From the NCBI RefSeq assembly GCF_003112575.1, contig NZ_BEWC01000003.1, positions 1 through 64,000 of the forward strand: a stretch of 64,000 nt of DNA. The letters run 5' to 3'. The notes under the pieces were generated by a model. It saw only the letters and a program-made list of their open reading frames with translations, searched no databases and was not told where the DNA came from. The position numbers and the translations under genes are program-made. Source of the stretch: Streptomyces ardesiacus. GTDB lineage: Bacteria > Actinomycetota > Actinomycetes > Streptomycetales > Streptomycetaceae. Positions 45,358 to 56,200 of the stretch are shown here, piece after piece; within the stretch, counting starts at the first letter, position 1, and the number at the start of each line of letters is the position of its first letter.

Positions 45358-45398
45358 GACGCCGGTTCGGCCGAGGCTCAGTCGGCCGAACCGGCGTC
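45358..45398. terminator. Strong bidirectional hairpin terminator
   Basis: Perfect 17-base arms GACGCCGGTTCGGCCGA (45358-45374) / TCGGCCGAACCGGCGTC (45382-45398) with a 7-base loop, between the convergent UDP-glucose dehydrogenase and dipeptidase-like genes. Confidence 0.9.
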
Positions 45399-45479
45399 CG
45401 TCCGCATTGTGCCGCAGGACACGCCCGGGCTGCCGGGGAAGCGGGCGGTGTTGACGACTCCTTGGCCCGGCGCGGGCGC

Positions 45480-46610
45480 TCAGCCGTCCAGGTCGCCGAT
45501 GGTCGCCGTGGACGGCTCGCGGCGCAGTTGGGCGGCCTTCGCGGTGAAGGCCGCGGCGCGCAGGACGCGCTGGAGGTTTCCCCAGGTCAGCAGGGCGATG
45601 TCCGCCTCGTCCCAGCCGCGGTGGAGCAGTTCGGCGATGAGCCGGGGGTAGCAGGAGGGGTCGCCCAGCTCCAGCGGGTGGGCGGTGCCGGTGTCGTAGG
45701 TGCCGGAGAGGCCGACGCTCCGCGGGCCGGCCACCGCGCGGACGTGGTCGAGGTGGTCGGCGACGTCCCGGACGGTCGGCCCGGTCTGCTCGGCGGTCAG
45801 CGGCACCATGCACAGGCCGCCGGCCGCGCCCAGCTCCGCCAGCAGGTCGTCGGGGAGGTTGGCCGGGTGCGGGCGCAGGGCGCGGGTGGCGGAGCGGGTG
45901 CACAGCGCCGGCGCCTTGGACACCGCGAAGGTGCGGCGGACGGTCTGGGCACAGGCACCGGAGAGGTCGGCGAGGACACCGAGGCGGTTCATCTCGCGGA
46001 CGACCTCCTCGCCGAACCGGGTCAGCCCCGCCTCGCCCGCCCAGGACACCCCGGACAGCGTCAGCGCGCGCAGGCCGAGGGCGTGCAGGGAACGCAGGAT
46101 GCCCAGGCGGTCGCCGATCGCGGCGGCGCCCGCGGGACCGGGCAGCACGGCGACCCGGCCGCAGTGGCGCGCGTCGATGATCTGCCCCGCGTCGCGGGCC
46201 AGGCGCAGCCCCTCCGGGTGGGCCCGGACGACGGTCTTGACCAGGTCCAGCCGCTCCAGCGTGGCACCGACCGCACGGTCCCCGTCCACGGACTCCGGCA
46301 GGTGCAGCGACCACAGCAGCGCTCCGACGCGCCCCTCCCGCAGCCGCGGCACGTCGGTGTCGACGGCGCTCTCGCCCAGCTCCAGGTCGTACCAGGACAG
46401 GTTCCCGAGGACCCCGGGCAGCCCGTTGCAGCCGTCGGCGACGGGGTGGGCGGCCAGTACGGCGAGCGCCCGGGTCAGCGGCTCGTCGCCGGGGCCGGAC
46501 ACGGGCGCGCAGGGCTCCGGCGCACAGGCCTCCGCGGCGAGCGGCACGGGCAGGTCGTCGAGCCCACCGGCCTCGGTACCGGAGTGCAGGTCGTCCTGGA
46601 GATCTGCCAT
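45480..46610 (-). CDS. Membrane-dipeptidase-like (M19) pseudoenzyme
   Basis: A 376-residue protein colinear with the active dipeptidase encoded just upstream (46732-47910), including shared [35 protein letters not shown] and WDEADIALLTWGNLQRVLRAA. Every metal ligand of M19 peptidases seems replaced: DGHND becomes DGCNG, GAEGG becomes PGPAG, DLSH becomes [12 protein letters not shown] becomes CTRSATRA, and GGDYDG becomes SGTYDTG. The frame is intact with normal codon use, so this is a maintained, probably non-catalytic paralogue rather than decay. ATG 46610 with GGAG upstream. It is the last gene of the purK-purE-dipeptidase series. A role in binding or regulation is inference. Confidence 0.85.
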   Translation of the reverse strand: MADLQDDLHSGTEAGGLDDLPVPLAAEACAPEPCAPVSGPGDEPLTRALAVLAAHPVADGCNGLPGVLGNLSWYDLELGESAVDTDVPRLREGRVGALLWSLHLPESVDGDRAVGATLERLDLVKTVVRAHPEGLRLARDAGQIIDARHCGRVAVLPGPAGAAAIGDRLGILRSLHALGLRALTLSGVSWAGEAGLTRFGEEVVREMNRLGVLADLSGACAQTVRRTFAVSKAPALCTRSATRALRPHPANLPDDLLAELGAAGGLCMVPLTAEQTGPTVRDVADHLDHVRAVAGPRSVGLSGTYDTGTAHPLELGDPSCYPRLIAELLHRGWDEADIALLTWGNLQRVLRAAAFTAKAAQLRREPSTATIGDLDG

Positions 46611-46731
46611 GGCGGTGCTCCGTACGGTCGTCGTGCGATACGGCCACCGTCGCACGGAGCGGTAGGGGCTTCCTGGTGGGCGGGGCGTTCGGGGGTACCG
46701 GCGCCCCACCCGCCGGCGGGAAGCGGGCGGC

Positions 46732-48477
<1,746 letters not shown>

Positions 48478-48481
<4 letters not shown>

Positions 48482-49617
48482 TCGGTGATCGTCCCTCTCA
48501 GGTAGCCGGCAGCGTGACGGGCGCGCTCCAGCACGTCGTCCAGGTCGTCGCCGTAGGTGTTGACGTGGCCCACCTTGCGGCCGGGCTTCACGTCCTTGCC
48601 GTACATGTGGATCTTGAGCTGGGGGTCGCGGGCCATGCAGTGCAGGTACGCGGAGTACATGTCCGGGTAGTCGCCGCCGAGGACGTTGACCATGACCGTC
48701 CACGTGGCGCGCGGGCGCGGGTCGCCGAGGGGGAGGTCGAGGACCGCGCGGACGTGGTTGGCGAACTGCGAGGTGATCGCGCCGTCCATGGTCCAGTGGC
48801 CGGAGTTGTGCGGGCGCATCGCCAGTTCGTTGACGAGGACGCGGCCGTCGCGGGTCTGAAACAGCTCGACGGCGAGGTGGCCGACGACGCCCAGCTCCTT
48901 GGCGATGCCGAGCGCCATCTCCTCGGCGCGCAGGGCCAGCTCCTCGTCGAGGCCGGGGGCGGGCGCGATCACCGTGTCGCAGACGCCCTTGACCTGCTGG
49001 GACTCGACGACGGGGTAGGCCACCGCCTGGCCGTGCGGGGAGCGGACCACGTTGGCGGCCAGCTCGCGGACGAAGTCGACCTTCTCCTCCGCCAGCACGG
49101 GCACCCCCGCGCGGAAGGGCTCGGCCGCCTCCTCCGCGCAGTCCACGACCCACACGCCCTTGCCGTCGTACCCGCCGCGGACCGTCTTGAGGACGACGGG
49201 GAAGCCGTCGCCCTCCGCCGCGAAGGCGGCCACGTCGGCCGGATCGCTCACGATGCGGTGCCGCGGGCAGGGCACGCCGATCGCGTCGAGCTTCGCGCGC
49301 ATCACGCCCTTGTCCTGGGCGTGCACGAGCGCCTCGGGGCCGGGGCGCACGGGGATGCCGTCCGCCTCCAGGGCCTTGAGGTGCTCGGTCGGCACGTGTT
49401 CGTGATCGAAGGTGATCACGTCACAGCCGCGCGCGAACTCGCGCAACGTGTCCAGATCGCGATAGTCGCCGACGACGACTTCGTTCACGACCTGCGCCGC
49501 AGAGTCCTGAGGAGTGTCACTGAGAAGCTTGAACCTGATGCCCAACGGGATGCCCGCCTCGTGTGTCATACGAGCGAGCTGGCCACCGCCGACCATACCG
49601 ACTACCGGGAACGTCAC
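48478..49617 (-). CDS. purK: 5-(carboxyamino)imidazole ribonucleotide synthase
   Basis: A 379-residue ATP-grasp enzyme making N5-CAIR from AIR, ATP and bicarbonate. Landmarks: [55 protein letters not shown] (ATP-grasp loop), [36 protein letters not shown]. The GTG at 49617 is chosen: TACGCT (49629-49624 on the minus strand) lies six bases before it and no ribosome-binding site is present, suggesting a leaderless mRNA. The open frame extends upstream but antisense to gtrA. Divergent from gtrA. Confidence 0.96.
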
Positions 49618-49782
49618 ACCCCTAGCGTATCGGCCGCGCGGAGCCCACCTGTTTACCGGCCGTTTCCCGCCCTTCCCCGCCCCCGTTGCGACCCTCGCGG
49701 GTCCGTCCGCAGGAAGATCCCGCGTCCGGGTGGTTAGCATGAACGAATTGACGCCAACCGACGGACGGGGGCCTGCACGGCC

Positions 49783-50352
49783 ATGGAACAGGGTTCCTCG
49801 GGTGCTCGGACGCCCGCCACGCCCCGGCCGCCGCGCGCAGGCGTGCGGGGACGGATCGGGCGGCTCGTGAGCGAGATCGCGAAGTTCGGCGCCGTGGGCG
49901 GCGCGGGGGTGCTGGTCAACCTCCTCGTCTTCAACTTCGTGCGCCACACGACCGACCTCCAGGTGGTGCGGGCCAGCATCGTCGCCACCATCGTCGCGAT
50001 CGTCTTCAACTACGTGGGCTTCCGGTACTTCACCTACCGCGACCGCGACAAGAGCGGCCAGACCCGCGAGATGTCGCTGTTCCTGCTGTTCAGCGTGATC
50101 GGGCTGGTGATCGAGAACGGCGTGCTCTACACGGCGACGTACGGCTTCGGCTGGGACAGCCCGCTGCAGAGCAACATCTTCAAGTTCCTCGGCATCGGCC
50201 TCGGCACGCTCTTCCGCTTCTGGTCGTACCGCAGCTGGGTCTTCCGCGCGCTGCCCGCCCGTGAGCCGGTGACGCGGGCGGAGACCTTCCTGGAGCACGA
50301 GGCCCCGACCGCGCTCCCCCACCCGGACGGTGCCCCCGCGGGCCGCCGCTGA
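49783..50352 (+). CDS. GtrA family membrane protein
   Basis: A 189-residue GtrA-like protein. The basic/Pro N-terminus (~28 residues) is followed by four helices: AKFGAVGGAGVLVNLLVFNF, ASIVATIVAIVFNYVGFRYFTY, LFLLFSVIGLVIENGVLYT and SNIFKFLGIGLGTLFRFWSYRSWVF. Family members flip or hand over polyprenyl-linked sugars for surface-polymer glycosylation. Together with nearby LCPs and glycosyltransferases it supports envelope glycopolymer work. ATG 49783. It is divergent from purK, the same order as in mycobacteria. Convergent with the histidine kinase gene, 15 bases apart. Confidence 0.92.
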   Translation: MEQGSSGARTPATPRPPRAGVRGRIGRLVSEIAKFGAVGGAGVLVNLLVFNFVRHTTDLQVVRASIVATIVAIVFNYVGFRYFTYRDRDKSGQTREMSLFLLFSVIGLVIENGVLYTATYGFGWDSPLQSNIFKFLGIGLGTLFRFWSYRSWVFRALPAREPVTRAETFLEHEAPTALPHPDGAPAGRR

Positions 50353-50367
50353 CCGGCTCCCCCGCGC

Positions 50368-51642
50368 TCAGCGCACCGTGCGGCCGCCGTCCTCCGGGGG
50401 CTTCTTCGGGGGATGCGTACGGGACAGGAACAGCCCGAAGACCGGCGGGCGCCCTTGGAGCAGCTCCAGCCGTCCGCCGTCCGCCTCGGCCAGGTCGCGG
50501 GCGACGGCGAGGCCGATGCCCGTGGAGTTGCGTCCGCTGATCGCCCGCTCGAAGATCCGCGCCCCCAGGTCGGCCGGGACGCCGGGCCCCTCGTCGGTGA
50601 CCTCGACCACGGCCTGGTTTCCGGTCACCCGGGTCCGCAGGGCGACGGTGCCGCCGCCGTGCATCAGGGAGTTCTCGATCAGCGCGGCCAGCACCTGCGC
50701 CACCGCGCCCGGCGTGCCCACGGCCGTCAGATGGCGTTTGCCGGAGCTGACGATGGCCCGCCCCTCGCTGCGGTAGGCGGGGCGCCACTCGGCGATCTGC
50801 TGCTGGATGACGTCGTCCAGCTCGAAGGTGACGGCGGAGCCGCTGCGCGGGTCGCGGGAGTTGGTCAGCAGCCGGTCCACGACGTCCGTCAGCCGCTCCA
50901 CCTGCGACAACGCGATCGTCGCCTCCTCCTTCACCGTCTCCGGTTCGTCGGTGAGGGTGATCTCCTCCAGCCGCATGGACAGCGCGGTCAGCGGCGTACG
51001 GAGCTGGTGGGAGGCGTCGGCGGCCAGGCGCCGCTCGGCGGTCAGCATCCGGGCGATCCGCTCGGCGGAGGAGTCCAGGACGTCGGCGACGCGGTCCAGC
51101 TCGGGGACGCCGTACCGCTTGTGCCGCGGGCGCGGGTCCCCGGAGCCGAGGCGTTCGGCGGTCTCGGCGAGGTCGGTGAGCGGGGAGGCGAGACGGTTGG
51201 CCTGCCGGATCGCCAGCAGTACGGCGGCGATCACGGCGAGCAGCGCCACCAGACCGATGATCAGCAGGGTCCGGCCGACCTCCCGGGTCACCGAGGACCT
51301 GGGCTCCTCGACGAGGACGGACTCGCCCTCCTCGCCGGTGGCCCGGCCCCGCAGGACGTCGCCGGACGGCTTCTCGCCGACCTCGACGACCGGCTCGCCG
51401 GGGATGCGGATGACGGCGTACCGGGCGTCGCGGATCTGCTCCCGCAGGAAGTGCTCGTCGACGGTGCCGGTGCCGATGAGCCGGCTGTCCACGATGCTGG
51501 CCAGCCGCACCGCCTCCAGGCCGACGCGTTCCTGGGCGGTGCTGCTGATCGTGCGGGTCTCGACGATGACGAGGGAGACGCCGAAGACGGCGATCACCAC
51601 GAGCACCACGGCGAGCGTGGACTGGATCAGTCGACGGCGCAT
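50368..51642 (-). CDS. Sensor histidine kinase
   Basis: A 424-residue two-component kinase. The first helix (TLAVVLVVIAVFGVSLVIV) and the second (LLIIGLVALLAVIAAVLLAI, ~residues 123-145) bound a ~100-residue extracytoplasmic sensor. A HAMP-like linker follows, then the H-box ADASHQLRTPLTALSMRL, N-box ALIENSLMHGG, G1 box VTDEGPGVP and G2 GIGLAVARDLAEA. The ligand is unknown. ATG 51642, downstream of and co-directional with the response regulator (49 bases apart), so one operon. Confidence 0.94.
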   Translation of the reverse strand: MRRRLIQSTLAVVLVVIAVFGVSLVIVETRTISSTAQERVGLEAVRLASIVDSRLIGTGTVDEHFLREQIRDARYAVIRIPGEPVVEVGEKPSGDVLRGRATGEEGESVLVEEPRSSVTREVGRTLLIIGLVALLAVIAAVLLAIRQANRLASPLTDLAETAERLGSGDPRPRHKRYGVPELDRVADVLDSSAERIARMLTAERRLAADASHQLRTPLTALSMRLEEITLTDEPETVKEEATIALSQVERLTDVVDRLLTNSRDPRSGSAVTFELDDVIQQQIAEWRPAYRSEGRAIVSSGKRHLTAVGTPGAVAQVLAALIENSLMHGGGTVALRTRVTGNQAVVEVTDEGPGVPADLGARIFERAISGRNSTGIGLAVARDLAEADGGRLELLQGRPPVFGLFLSRTHPPKKPPEDGGRTVR

Positions 51643-51691
51643 GTCCTCTTACCCGGAAGACCCTCGGAGTTTCGCTCGGTTGCTTCTGGGA

Positions 51692-52369
51692 TCAGTTCTT
51701 CTCGAAACGGAAGCCCACGCCGCGCACGGTGGCGATGTAGCGCGGGTTGGCCGCGTCGTCGCCGAGCTTCTTGCGCAGCCAGGAGATGTGCATGTCGAGG
51801 GTCTTGGTCGACGACCACCAGGTGGTGTCCCAGACCTCGCGCATCAGCTGGTCGCGGGTGACGACCCGGCCGGCGTCGCGCACCAGGACCCGCAGCAGGT
51901 CGAACTCCTTCGCGGTGAGCTGCAGCTCCTCCTCGCCCATCCAGGCCCGGTGCGACTCGACGTCGATGCGCACGCCGTGGGTGGCGGGCGGCTGCGGCGG
52001 CTCGACGGCACCCCGCCGCAGCAGGGCCCGGACCCGGGCCAGCAGCTCGGCCAGGCGGAAGGGCTTGGTGACGTAGTCGTCCGCGCCCGCGTCCAGGCCG
52101 ACGACGGTGTCCACCTCGTCGGCGCGCGCGGTCAGGATCAGGATGGGCACGGCGTGGCCCTCGGACCGCAGCCGGCGGGCGACCTCGAGACCGTCCATGT
52201 CCGGCAGGCCGAGGTCCAGCACGACCAGGTCGATGCCGCCCTGCAGCCCCGCGTCGAGTGCGGCGGGTCCGTCCTCACGCACCTCGACCTCGTACCCTTC
52301 CCTGCGCAGTGCGCGGGCCAGCGGCTCCGAGATGGACGCGTCGTCCTCGGCGAGCAGTACACGGGTCAT
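51692..52369 (-). CDS. OmpR-family response regulator
   Basis: A 225-residue DNA-binding regulator. The receiver domain (MTRVLLAEDDASISEPLARAL) has the phospho-acceptor Asp in LVVLDLGLPDMDG, and LILTARADEVD and YVTKPFRLAELLARVRALLRR. The C-terminal winged-helix domain has LTAKEFDLLRVLVRDAGRVVTRDQLMREVW and LDMHISWLRKKLGDD. ATG 52369 is preceded by TACCAT six bases upstream with no ribosome-binding site, so it is probably leaderless. Divergent from the peptide transporter across ~540 bases, a possible target of this system. Confidence 0.95.
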   Translation of the reverse strand: MTRVLLAEDDASISEPLARALRREGYEVEVREDGPAALDAGLQGGIDLVVLDLGLPDMDGLEVARRLRSEGHAVPILILTARADEVDTVVGLDAGADDYVTKPFRLAELLARVRALLRRGAVEPPQPPATHGVRIDVESHRAWMGEEELQLTAKEFDLLRVLVRDAGRVVTRDQLMREVWDTTWWSSTKTLDMHISWLRKKLGDDAANPRYIATVRGVGFRFEKN

Positions 52370-52586
52370 GAGCTGATGGTAGACCGCTCGGAGCAACGCC
52401 CGGGCAAGATCGCGCCGAGGGCCGCCCGCCCGCGGGGGGCCTGTGAACGGCCTGTGGGCCGGGTGCGGACCACCCGGGTCCCGACCCCACGTCCGAGCCT
52501 GCGGCTGTGGGGTGCCATCCTGTAATAAACCTTCGAAAGATCGTTCGCGGTTCCACCATCACCTGTGATCCGCGTCTCAAGTCCTT

Positions 52587-52679
52587 CCATACCGGGCGGT
52601 GTCCTGCCGTATGGTGAATCAGCGCCTGTAGTACCCAGAGGACCTTTGGCGAACGTTTCGACGCTAAGGGTCCTTTTGT
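52587..52679 (+). ncRNA. Candidate structured leader or small RNA with intrinsic terminator
   Basis: Two hairpins lie upstream of the peptide transporter. The first is CCATAC (52587-52592) / GTATGG (52609-52614) with further inner pairing. The second has AGGACCTTTGGC (52639-52650) pairing, with three GU pairs, to GCTAAGGGTCCT (52663-52674), and ends in TTTTGTG, an unusually good intrinsic terminator for Streptomyces on the plus strand. It sits 230 bases before the transporter start, so it may be an attenuator or end a small RNA. TATGGT at 52610-52615 could alternatively be a -10. I do not recognise a known riboswitch. Confidence 0.5.
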
Positions 52680-52909
52680 GTGCGGGCCGGCCCCCACGGC
52701 CGGCCTTGAAAGGAATGACCTGTGGCCGGGCCTCACCGCGTGCAGTGACGCGCGCAGAGGCGTGGATCCCGGTGGCCGCCGCCCACCGCTTCGCAATCCG
52801 GAGCGGAATCCCTCAGGCGTGGGACGGGCGGGGAAGGCCGCCGGTGCCGGCCGCCCCCCACCGGGCGCGCATCGCCTCATGAGCGCGTCCCGACCAGCAA
52901 GGAACGACC
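52680..52909 (+). other. Transporter 5' region
   Basis: No gene seen. A further perfect hairpin GGCCGGC / GCCGGCC lies within about 52684-52706, just after the terminator. AAGGAACGACC immediately before ATG 52910 is the transporter's ribosome-binding site. Confidence 0.5.
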
Positions 52910-54406
52910 ATGGCGTCCAGCCTGACGAAGGACTCGGTCACCCCGGGCACCCCCGGGACCGAGAAGACCTTCTTCGGCCACCCCCGCGGACTGGCCACAC
53001 TCTTCATGACCGAGATGTGGGAGAGGTTCTCCTACTACGGCATGAGGGCTCTGCTCCCGCTGTACCTCGTCGCCCCGGGTGGCCTCGGCCTCAACGCCGG
53101 CACCGCGACCGCGATCTACTCGGTGTACCTCTCGCTGGTGTACCTGCTCACGATGCCGGGCGGCTGGTTCGGCGACCGCGTCTGGGGCCCGCGCAAGACC
53201 GTCGCCATCGCCGGCGGCGTGATCATGCTCGGCCACCTCACGCTGGCGCTGCCGTCCTCCGGCACGTTCTACGCGGGCCTCGGTCTGGTCGCCATCGGCT
53301 CGGGTCTGCTGAAGGCCAACATCTCCACGATGGTCGGCCAGCTCTACGACGGCCCCGACGACCCGCGCCGCGACGGTGGCTTCACCGTCTTCTACATGGG
53401 CATCAACCTCGGTGCCTTCGTGGCGCCGCTGACCATCGGCACCATCGGCGAGAGCGTCAACTGGCACCTGGGCTTCGCGCTCGCCGCGGTCGGCATGGGC
53501 CTGGGCGTGCTCCAGTTCCTGATCGGCAGCCGCCACCTGGCCCCGCACTCCAGCGTGGTCCCGAAGCCGCTGTCCGCCCAGGAGAAGTCCTCGACGCTGC
53601 GCAAGGCCGCGTTCTGGGCCGCGCTGGCCGTCGTCTTCTACGCGATCGTCGGCTTCTCCGGCCACTACACCCTGAACTGGATCCTGGTCCCGCTGACGCT
53701 GCTCGGTGTGATCATCCCGGTGCTGGTGCTGACCAACATCAAGCGCGACAAGTCCCTGGACCGCGCGGAGCAGTCCAAGATGTCGGCGTACATCTGGTTC
53801 TTCGTCGCCGCGGCCGTGTTCTGGATGATCTACGACCAGGGCGGCTCGACCCTGTCGCTGTTCGCCGACTCCTCGGCCGACAACAGCGTCTTCGGCTGGA
53901 GTTTCCCGGTCTCCTGGTACCAGTCGGTCAACCCGGTCATCATCATGGCCCTGGCCCCGGTCTTCGCCACGCTGTGGATGGCGCTGGCCCGCCGCGGCAA
54001 GGAGCCGAGCACGGTCGTCAAGTTCTGCGGCGGTCTGGTCCTGGTCGGCGCGTCCTTCTTCCTCTTCCTGGCCCCGCTGGGCATCGCGGAGGGCGGCCAC
54101 AAGGCGGCGGCCATGTGGCTGGTGGCGATCTACTTCGTCCAGACCTGCGGTGAGCTGATGCTCTCCCCGGTCGGCCTGTCGGTGACGACGAAGATGGCGC
54201 CGGTGAAGTACGCCTCGCAGATGATGGGCGTCTGGTTCCTGGCCGTCACCGCGGGCGACGCCACGACCGGCCTGCTCTCCATCGCCGGCGTCAACCTCAA
54301 CAAGACGGGCATCGTCGCCGCGGAGGCGACGCTCGCGGTGGTCGCGGGCGTGGCGATCTGGATGTACCGCAAGCGCGTCAAGCAGCTCATGGGCGACGTG
54401 CGCTGA
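52910..54406 (+). CDS. POT/PTR2 family proton-dependent oligopeptide transporter
   Basis: A 498-residue MFS transporter of di- and tripeptides. The POT signature EMWERFSYYGMRALLPLYLV (ExxERFxYYG proton site) opens helix 1. It is followed by GGWFGDRVWGPRKT and the PTR2 motif FTVFYMGINLGAFVAP. About 14 hydrophobic helices follow; YDQGGSTLSLF and QTCGELMLSPVGLSVTTKMAP are further family blocks. ATG 52910 with AAGGA upstream. A structured leader with terminator precedes it, and a 20-bp-stem terminator follows. The divergent two-component system and tandem dipeptidase genes ~5 kb away are consistent with peptide use; the link is inference. Confidence 0.95.
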   Translation: MASSLTKDSVTPGTPGTEKTFFGHPRGLATLFMTEMWERFSYYGMRALLPLYLVAPGGLGLNAGTATAIYSVYLSLVYLLTMPGGWFGDRVWGPRKTVAIAGGVIMLGHLTLALPSSGTFYAGLGLVAIGSGLLKANISTMVGQLYDGPDDPRRDGGFTVFYMGINLGAFVAPLTIGTIGESVNWHLGFALAAVGMGLGVLQFLIGSRHLAPHSSVVPKPLSAQEKSSTLRKAAFWAALAVVFYAIVGFSGHYTLNWILVPLTLLGVIIPVLVLTNIKRDKSLDRAEQSKMSAYIWFFVAAAVFWMIYDQGGSTLSLFADSSADNSVFGWSFPVSWYQSVNPVIIMALAPVFATLWMALARRGKEPSTVVKFCGGLVLVGASFFLFLAPLGIAEGGHKAAAMWLVAIYFVQTCGELMLSPVGLSVTTKMAPVKYASQMMGVWFLAVTAGDATTGLLSIAGVNLNKTGIVAAEATLAVVAGVAIWMYRKRVKQLMGDVR

Positions 54407-54427
54407 GCCCGGCGGACGACTGCCTCG

Positions 54428-54472
54428 CGAGGAGGGCCCCCTCATCCAGCCCGGATGAGGGGGCCCTCCTCG
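54428..54472. terminator. Very strong hairpin terminator
   Basis: Perfect 19-base arms GAGGAGGGCCCCCTCATCC (54429-54447) / complement (54453-54471), extended to 20 by C54428-G54472, loop AGCCC. Immediately after the peptide transporter stop. Confidence 0.95.
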
Positions 54473-54827
54473 TCTTCACGGCAGCCGAGGGAAGTCCAGG
54501 GGCCTTGCGGGGGCTAAGCCTCCGGGGAGCCTCACGGACTTCGACCGTGGGAGGGGGAGCGGTGCAGGAGTCCGGGCGAAGCCGACGAAGCCGACGAAGC
54601 CGTCGGAGACAGCCGCCTCCCGCCCCACGGAGACACGAACGGCGGGTGGGCAGTACCGGGGCGAAGCACCGAGGAACAGCCGCCTCCCGGTTCACCGGGA
54701 CAGACGGGTGGGCGGGCTGGAACCCTGCCCCGGCGCCGCAGGCGCAAGCCGGCGCCCGGCTCGGTCCGCCGGGACGGGCGGGCGGGGCGGGCAGGGCCCC
54801 GCGCATGCGCCGCAGGCTGCCTCGGGC
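54473..54827. other. Intergenic region with short direct repeats
   Basis: No supported gene. Contains GAAGCCGAC repeated in tandem near 54582-54602 and two copies of ACAGCCGCCTCCCG (near 54609 and 54677) followed by related CGGGTGGGC strings. Probably the 3' untranslated part of the minus-strand ATP-binding gene. Confidence 0.5.
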
Positions 54828-55373
54828 TTACGCCGGAGCGCCCAGTTCCGCCCAGACGCGCTTGCCCGCGACGCCCGGCGTCCGTACGACGCCCCAGTCC
54901 AGGCACAGGCGCTGCACGATGAACATGCCGTGGCCGCCGGGGCGCCCCGCGCGGTGCGGGGTCCGCGGGGCCGGCTGGCCCGTGCCGCGGTCGGAGACCT
55001 CCAGCCGGATCACCTTCTTCTCGCAGGTGATCCGCAGCTCGTCCGGCCCCTCGGCGTGCAGACAGGCGTTGGTGACCAGCTCGGACACCACGAGCAGTAC
55101 GTCCTCGGCGGCGGCCCGCTGGTCCGCGGTGGCGGACGGCAGCCAGCCCCAGGCGTACAGCGCCTCACGGGTGAAGTCGCGGGCCAGCGGAACGACCCCG
55201 CTCGCGTCCTCGAAGCTCAGCCTGCGGGCCTGCCGCCCACCGCCCTCCGGGGCGGACACGGACGCCGCCCCGGGAACCCCCGAAGAAGGCACCGGCGCGG
55301 ACGCGGGCGCCCCGGAAGCGCCGCTGGGCTCCGGACCGCGGTCGCCCGGCGAGTAGGGCCGGGTGGTGCTCAT
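54828..55373 (-). CDS. HATPase_c_2 ATP-binding protein (anti-sigma factor/kinase-like)
   Basis: A 181-residue protein with a Pro/Ser/Ala-rich N-terminus (~50 residues) and a GHKL ATPase domain like RsbW/SpoIIAB. It has DVLLVVSELVTNACLHA (N-box), RLEVSDRGTGQP (G1) and GRPGGHGMFIVQRLC (G2 region). These proteins bind sigma factors or phosphorylate STAS antagonists. ATG 55373 with GAGGTGAAG upstream. The STAS protein (55571-55948) and SigB/F-type sigma factor (56201) lie next to it, a partner-switching module. Pairing is inferred from position only; streptomycetes have dozens of such ATPases. Confidence 0.88.
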   Translation of the reverse strand: MSTTRPYSPGDRGPEPSGASGAPASAPVPSSGVPGAASVSAPEGGGRQARRLSFEDASGVVPLARDFTREALYAWGWLPSATADQRAAAEDVLLVVSELVTNACLHAEGPDELRITCEKKVIRLEVSDRGTGQPAPRTPHRAGRPGGHGMFIVQRLCLDWGVVRTPGVAGKRVWAELGAPA

Positions 55374-55570
55374 CAGCGCTTCACCTCACCGATTCACCAG
55401 TTCACATTTCAAATTCGTCGTCAGAAGTGTCGTACACAGCCGGTTCAGGGTCTCTCCTGCCCGACCGGACCGCGCGAACACCCCTGTATTCGGCACGAAA
55501 CCCGCGGCGGCACGGAAACACCCGCCCCGGGAACCGCACACGCCCCTGCGCCGGCCGGACAAGGACCGGC

Positions 55571-55948
55571 TCAGCCGGACCCGTCGGCCAGGGCGGCCGC
55601 AAGCGTGTCATGAAGGGTGAAGACCGCTTCGGCCCCCGTGATCTCGAACACCCGGGCCACCACCGGCTGCATGGCCACCAAGTGCACTCCACCCCCCGCC
55701 GCCTCGGCCTTCAGCCGCGCTCCGAGCAGGACGTTGAGTCCCGTGGAGTCGCAGAACTCCAGTCGTGAGCAGTCCACGACGAGCCGGTTGAATCCCTTGG
55801 CGAGACAGTCCTCCAGCGGCTCGCGCAACAGATCGGCGGTGTGGTGATCCAGCTCACCCGCCGGGGTCACGACGGCACTGGGGCCCTCTTCCCGCACCTC
55901 GACCAGAAGCCGGCCCGACTGGGCCTGGCCGACCGTCCCGCGGTCCAT
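55571..55948 (-). CDS. STAS-domain anti-sigma factor antagonist
   Basis: A 125-residue STAS protein (RsbV/SpoIIAA type). It contains AVVTPAGELDHHTADLLREPLEDCL and the phosphorylatable site RLEFCDSTGLNVLLGARL (Ser in DST), then VHLVAMQPVVARVFEITGAEAVF. Dephosphorylated STAS proteins capture the anti-sigma kinase and free the sigma factor. ATG 55948 (MDRGTVGQAQSG) with GGGAGAG upstream. The open frame continues upstream without homology. Located 197 bases from the ATPase gene on the same strand and divergent from the sigma factor. Confidence 0.92.
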   Translation of the reverse strand: MDRGTVGQAQSGRLLVEVREEGPSAVVTPAGELDHHTADLLREPLEDCLAKGFNRLVVDCSRLEFCDSTGLNVLLGARLKAEAAGGGVHLVAMQPVVARVFEITGAEAVFTLHDTLAAALADGSG

Positions 55949-56200
55949 GCCGTTTCTCTCTCCCGAGGTCGTGACTGCTTGCTGACGCCCTCGAACACTA
56001 CGCCTTCCCACCGCACTCCGACACCCGAACAACCGCACACAAACGGACATACCCGCACAGAACACACTTGCGGTCAGCTCGGTAAACCCGGTAGGGCTAG
56101 TAAGACACGTAAACCGACACGGCCGGCTTTGGAGGCGCCGCACACCGCAGTGCACGTATTTGGCTTCGGCAGCCGTATGCCGAGAACGATGGAGGACATC

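Noticed and set aside
55841..56200. N-terminal extension of the sigma factor
   Set aside because: The 120 extra codons overlap the STAS gene and its control region and are unlike sigma factors. GGAGG five bases before ATG 56201 fixes the start.
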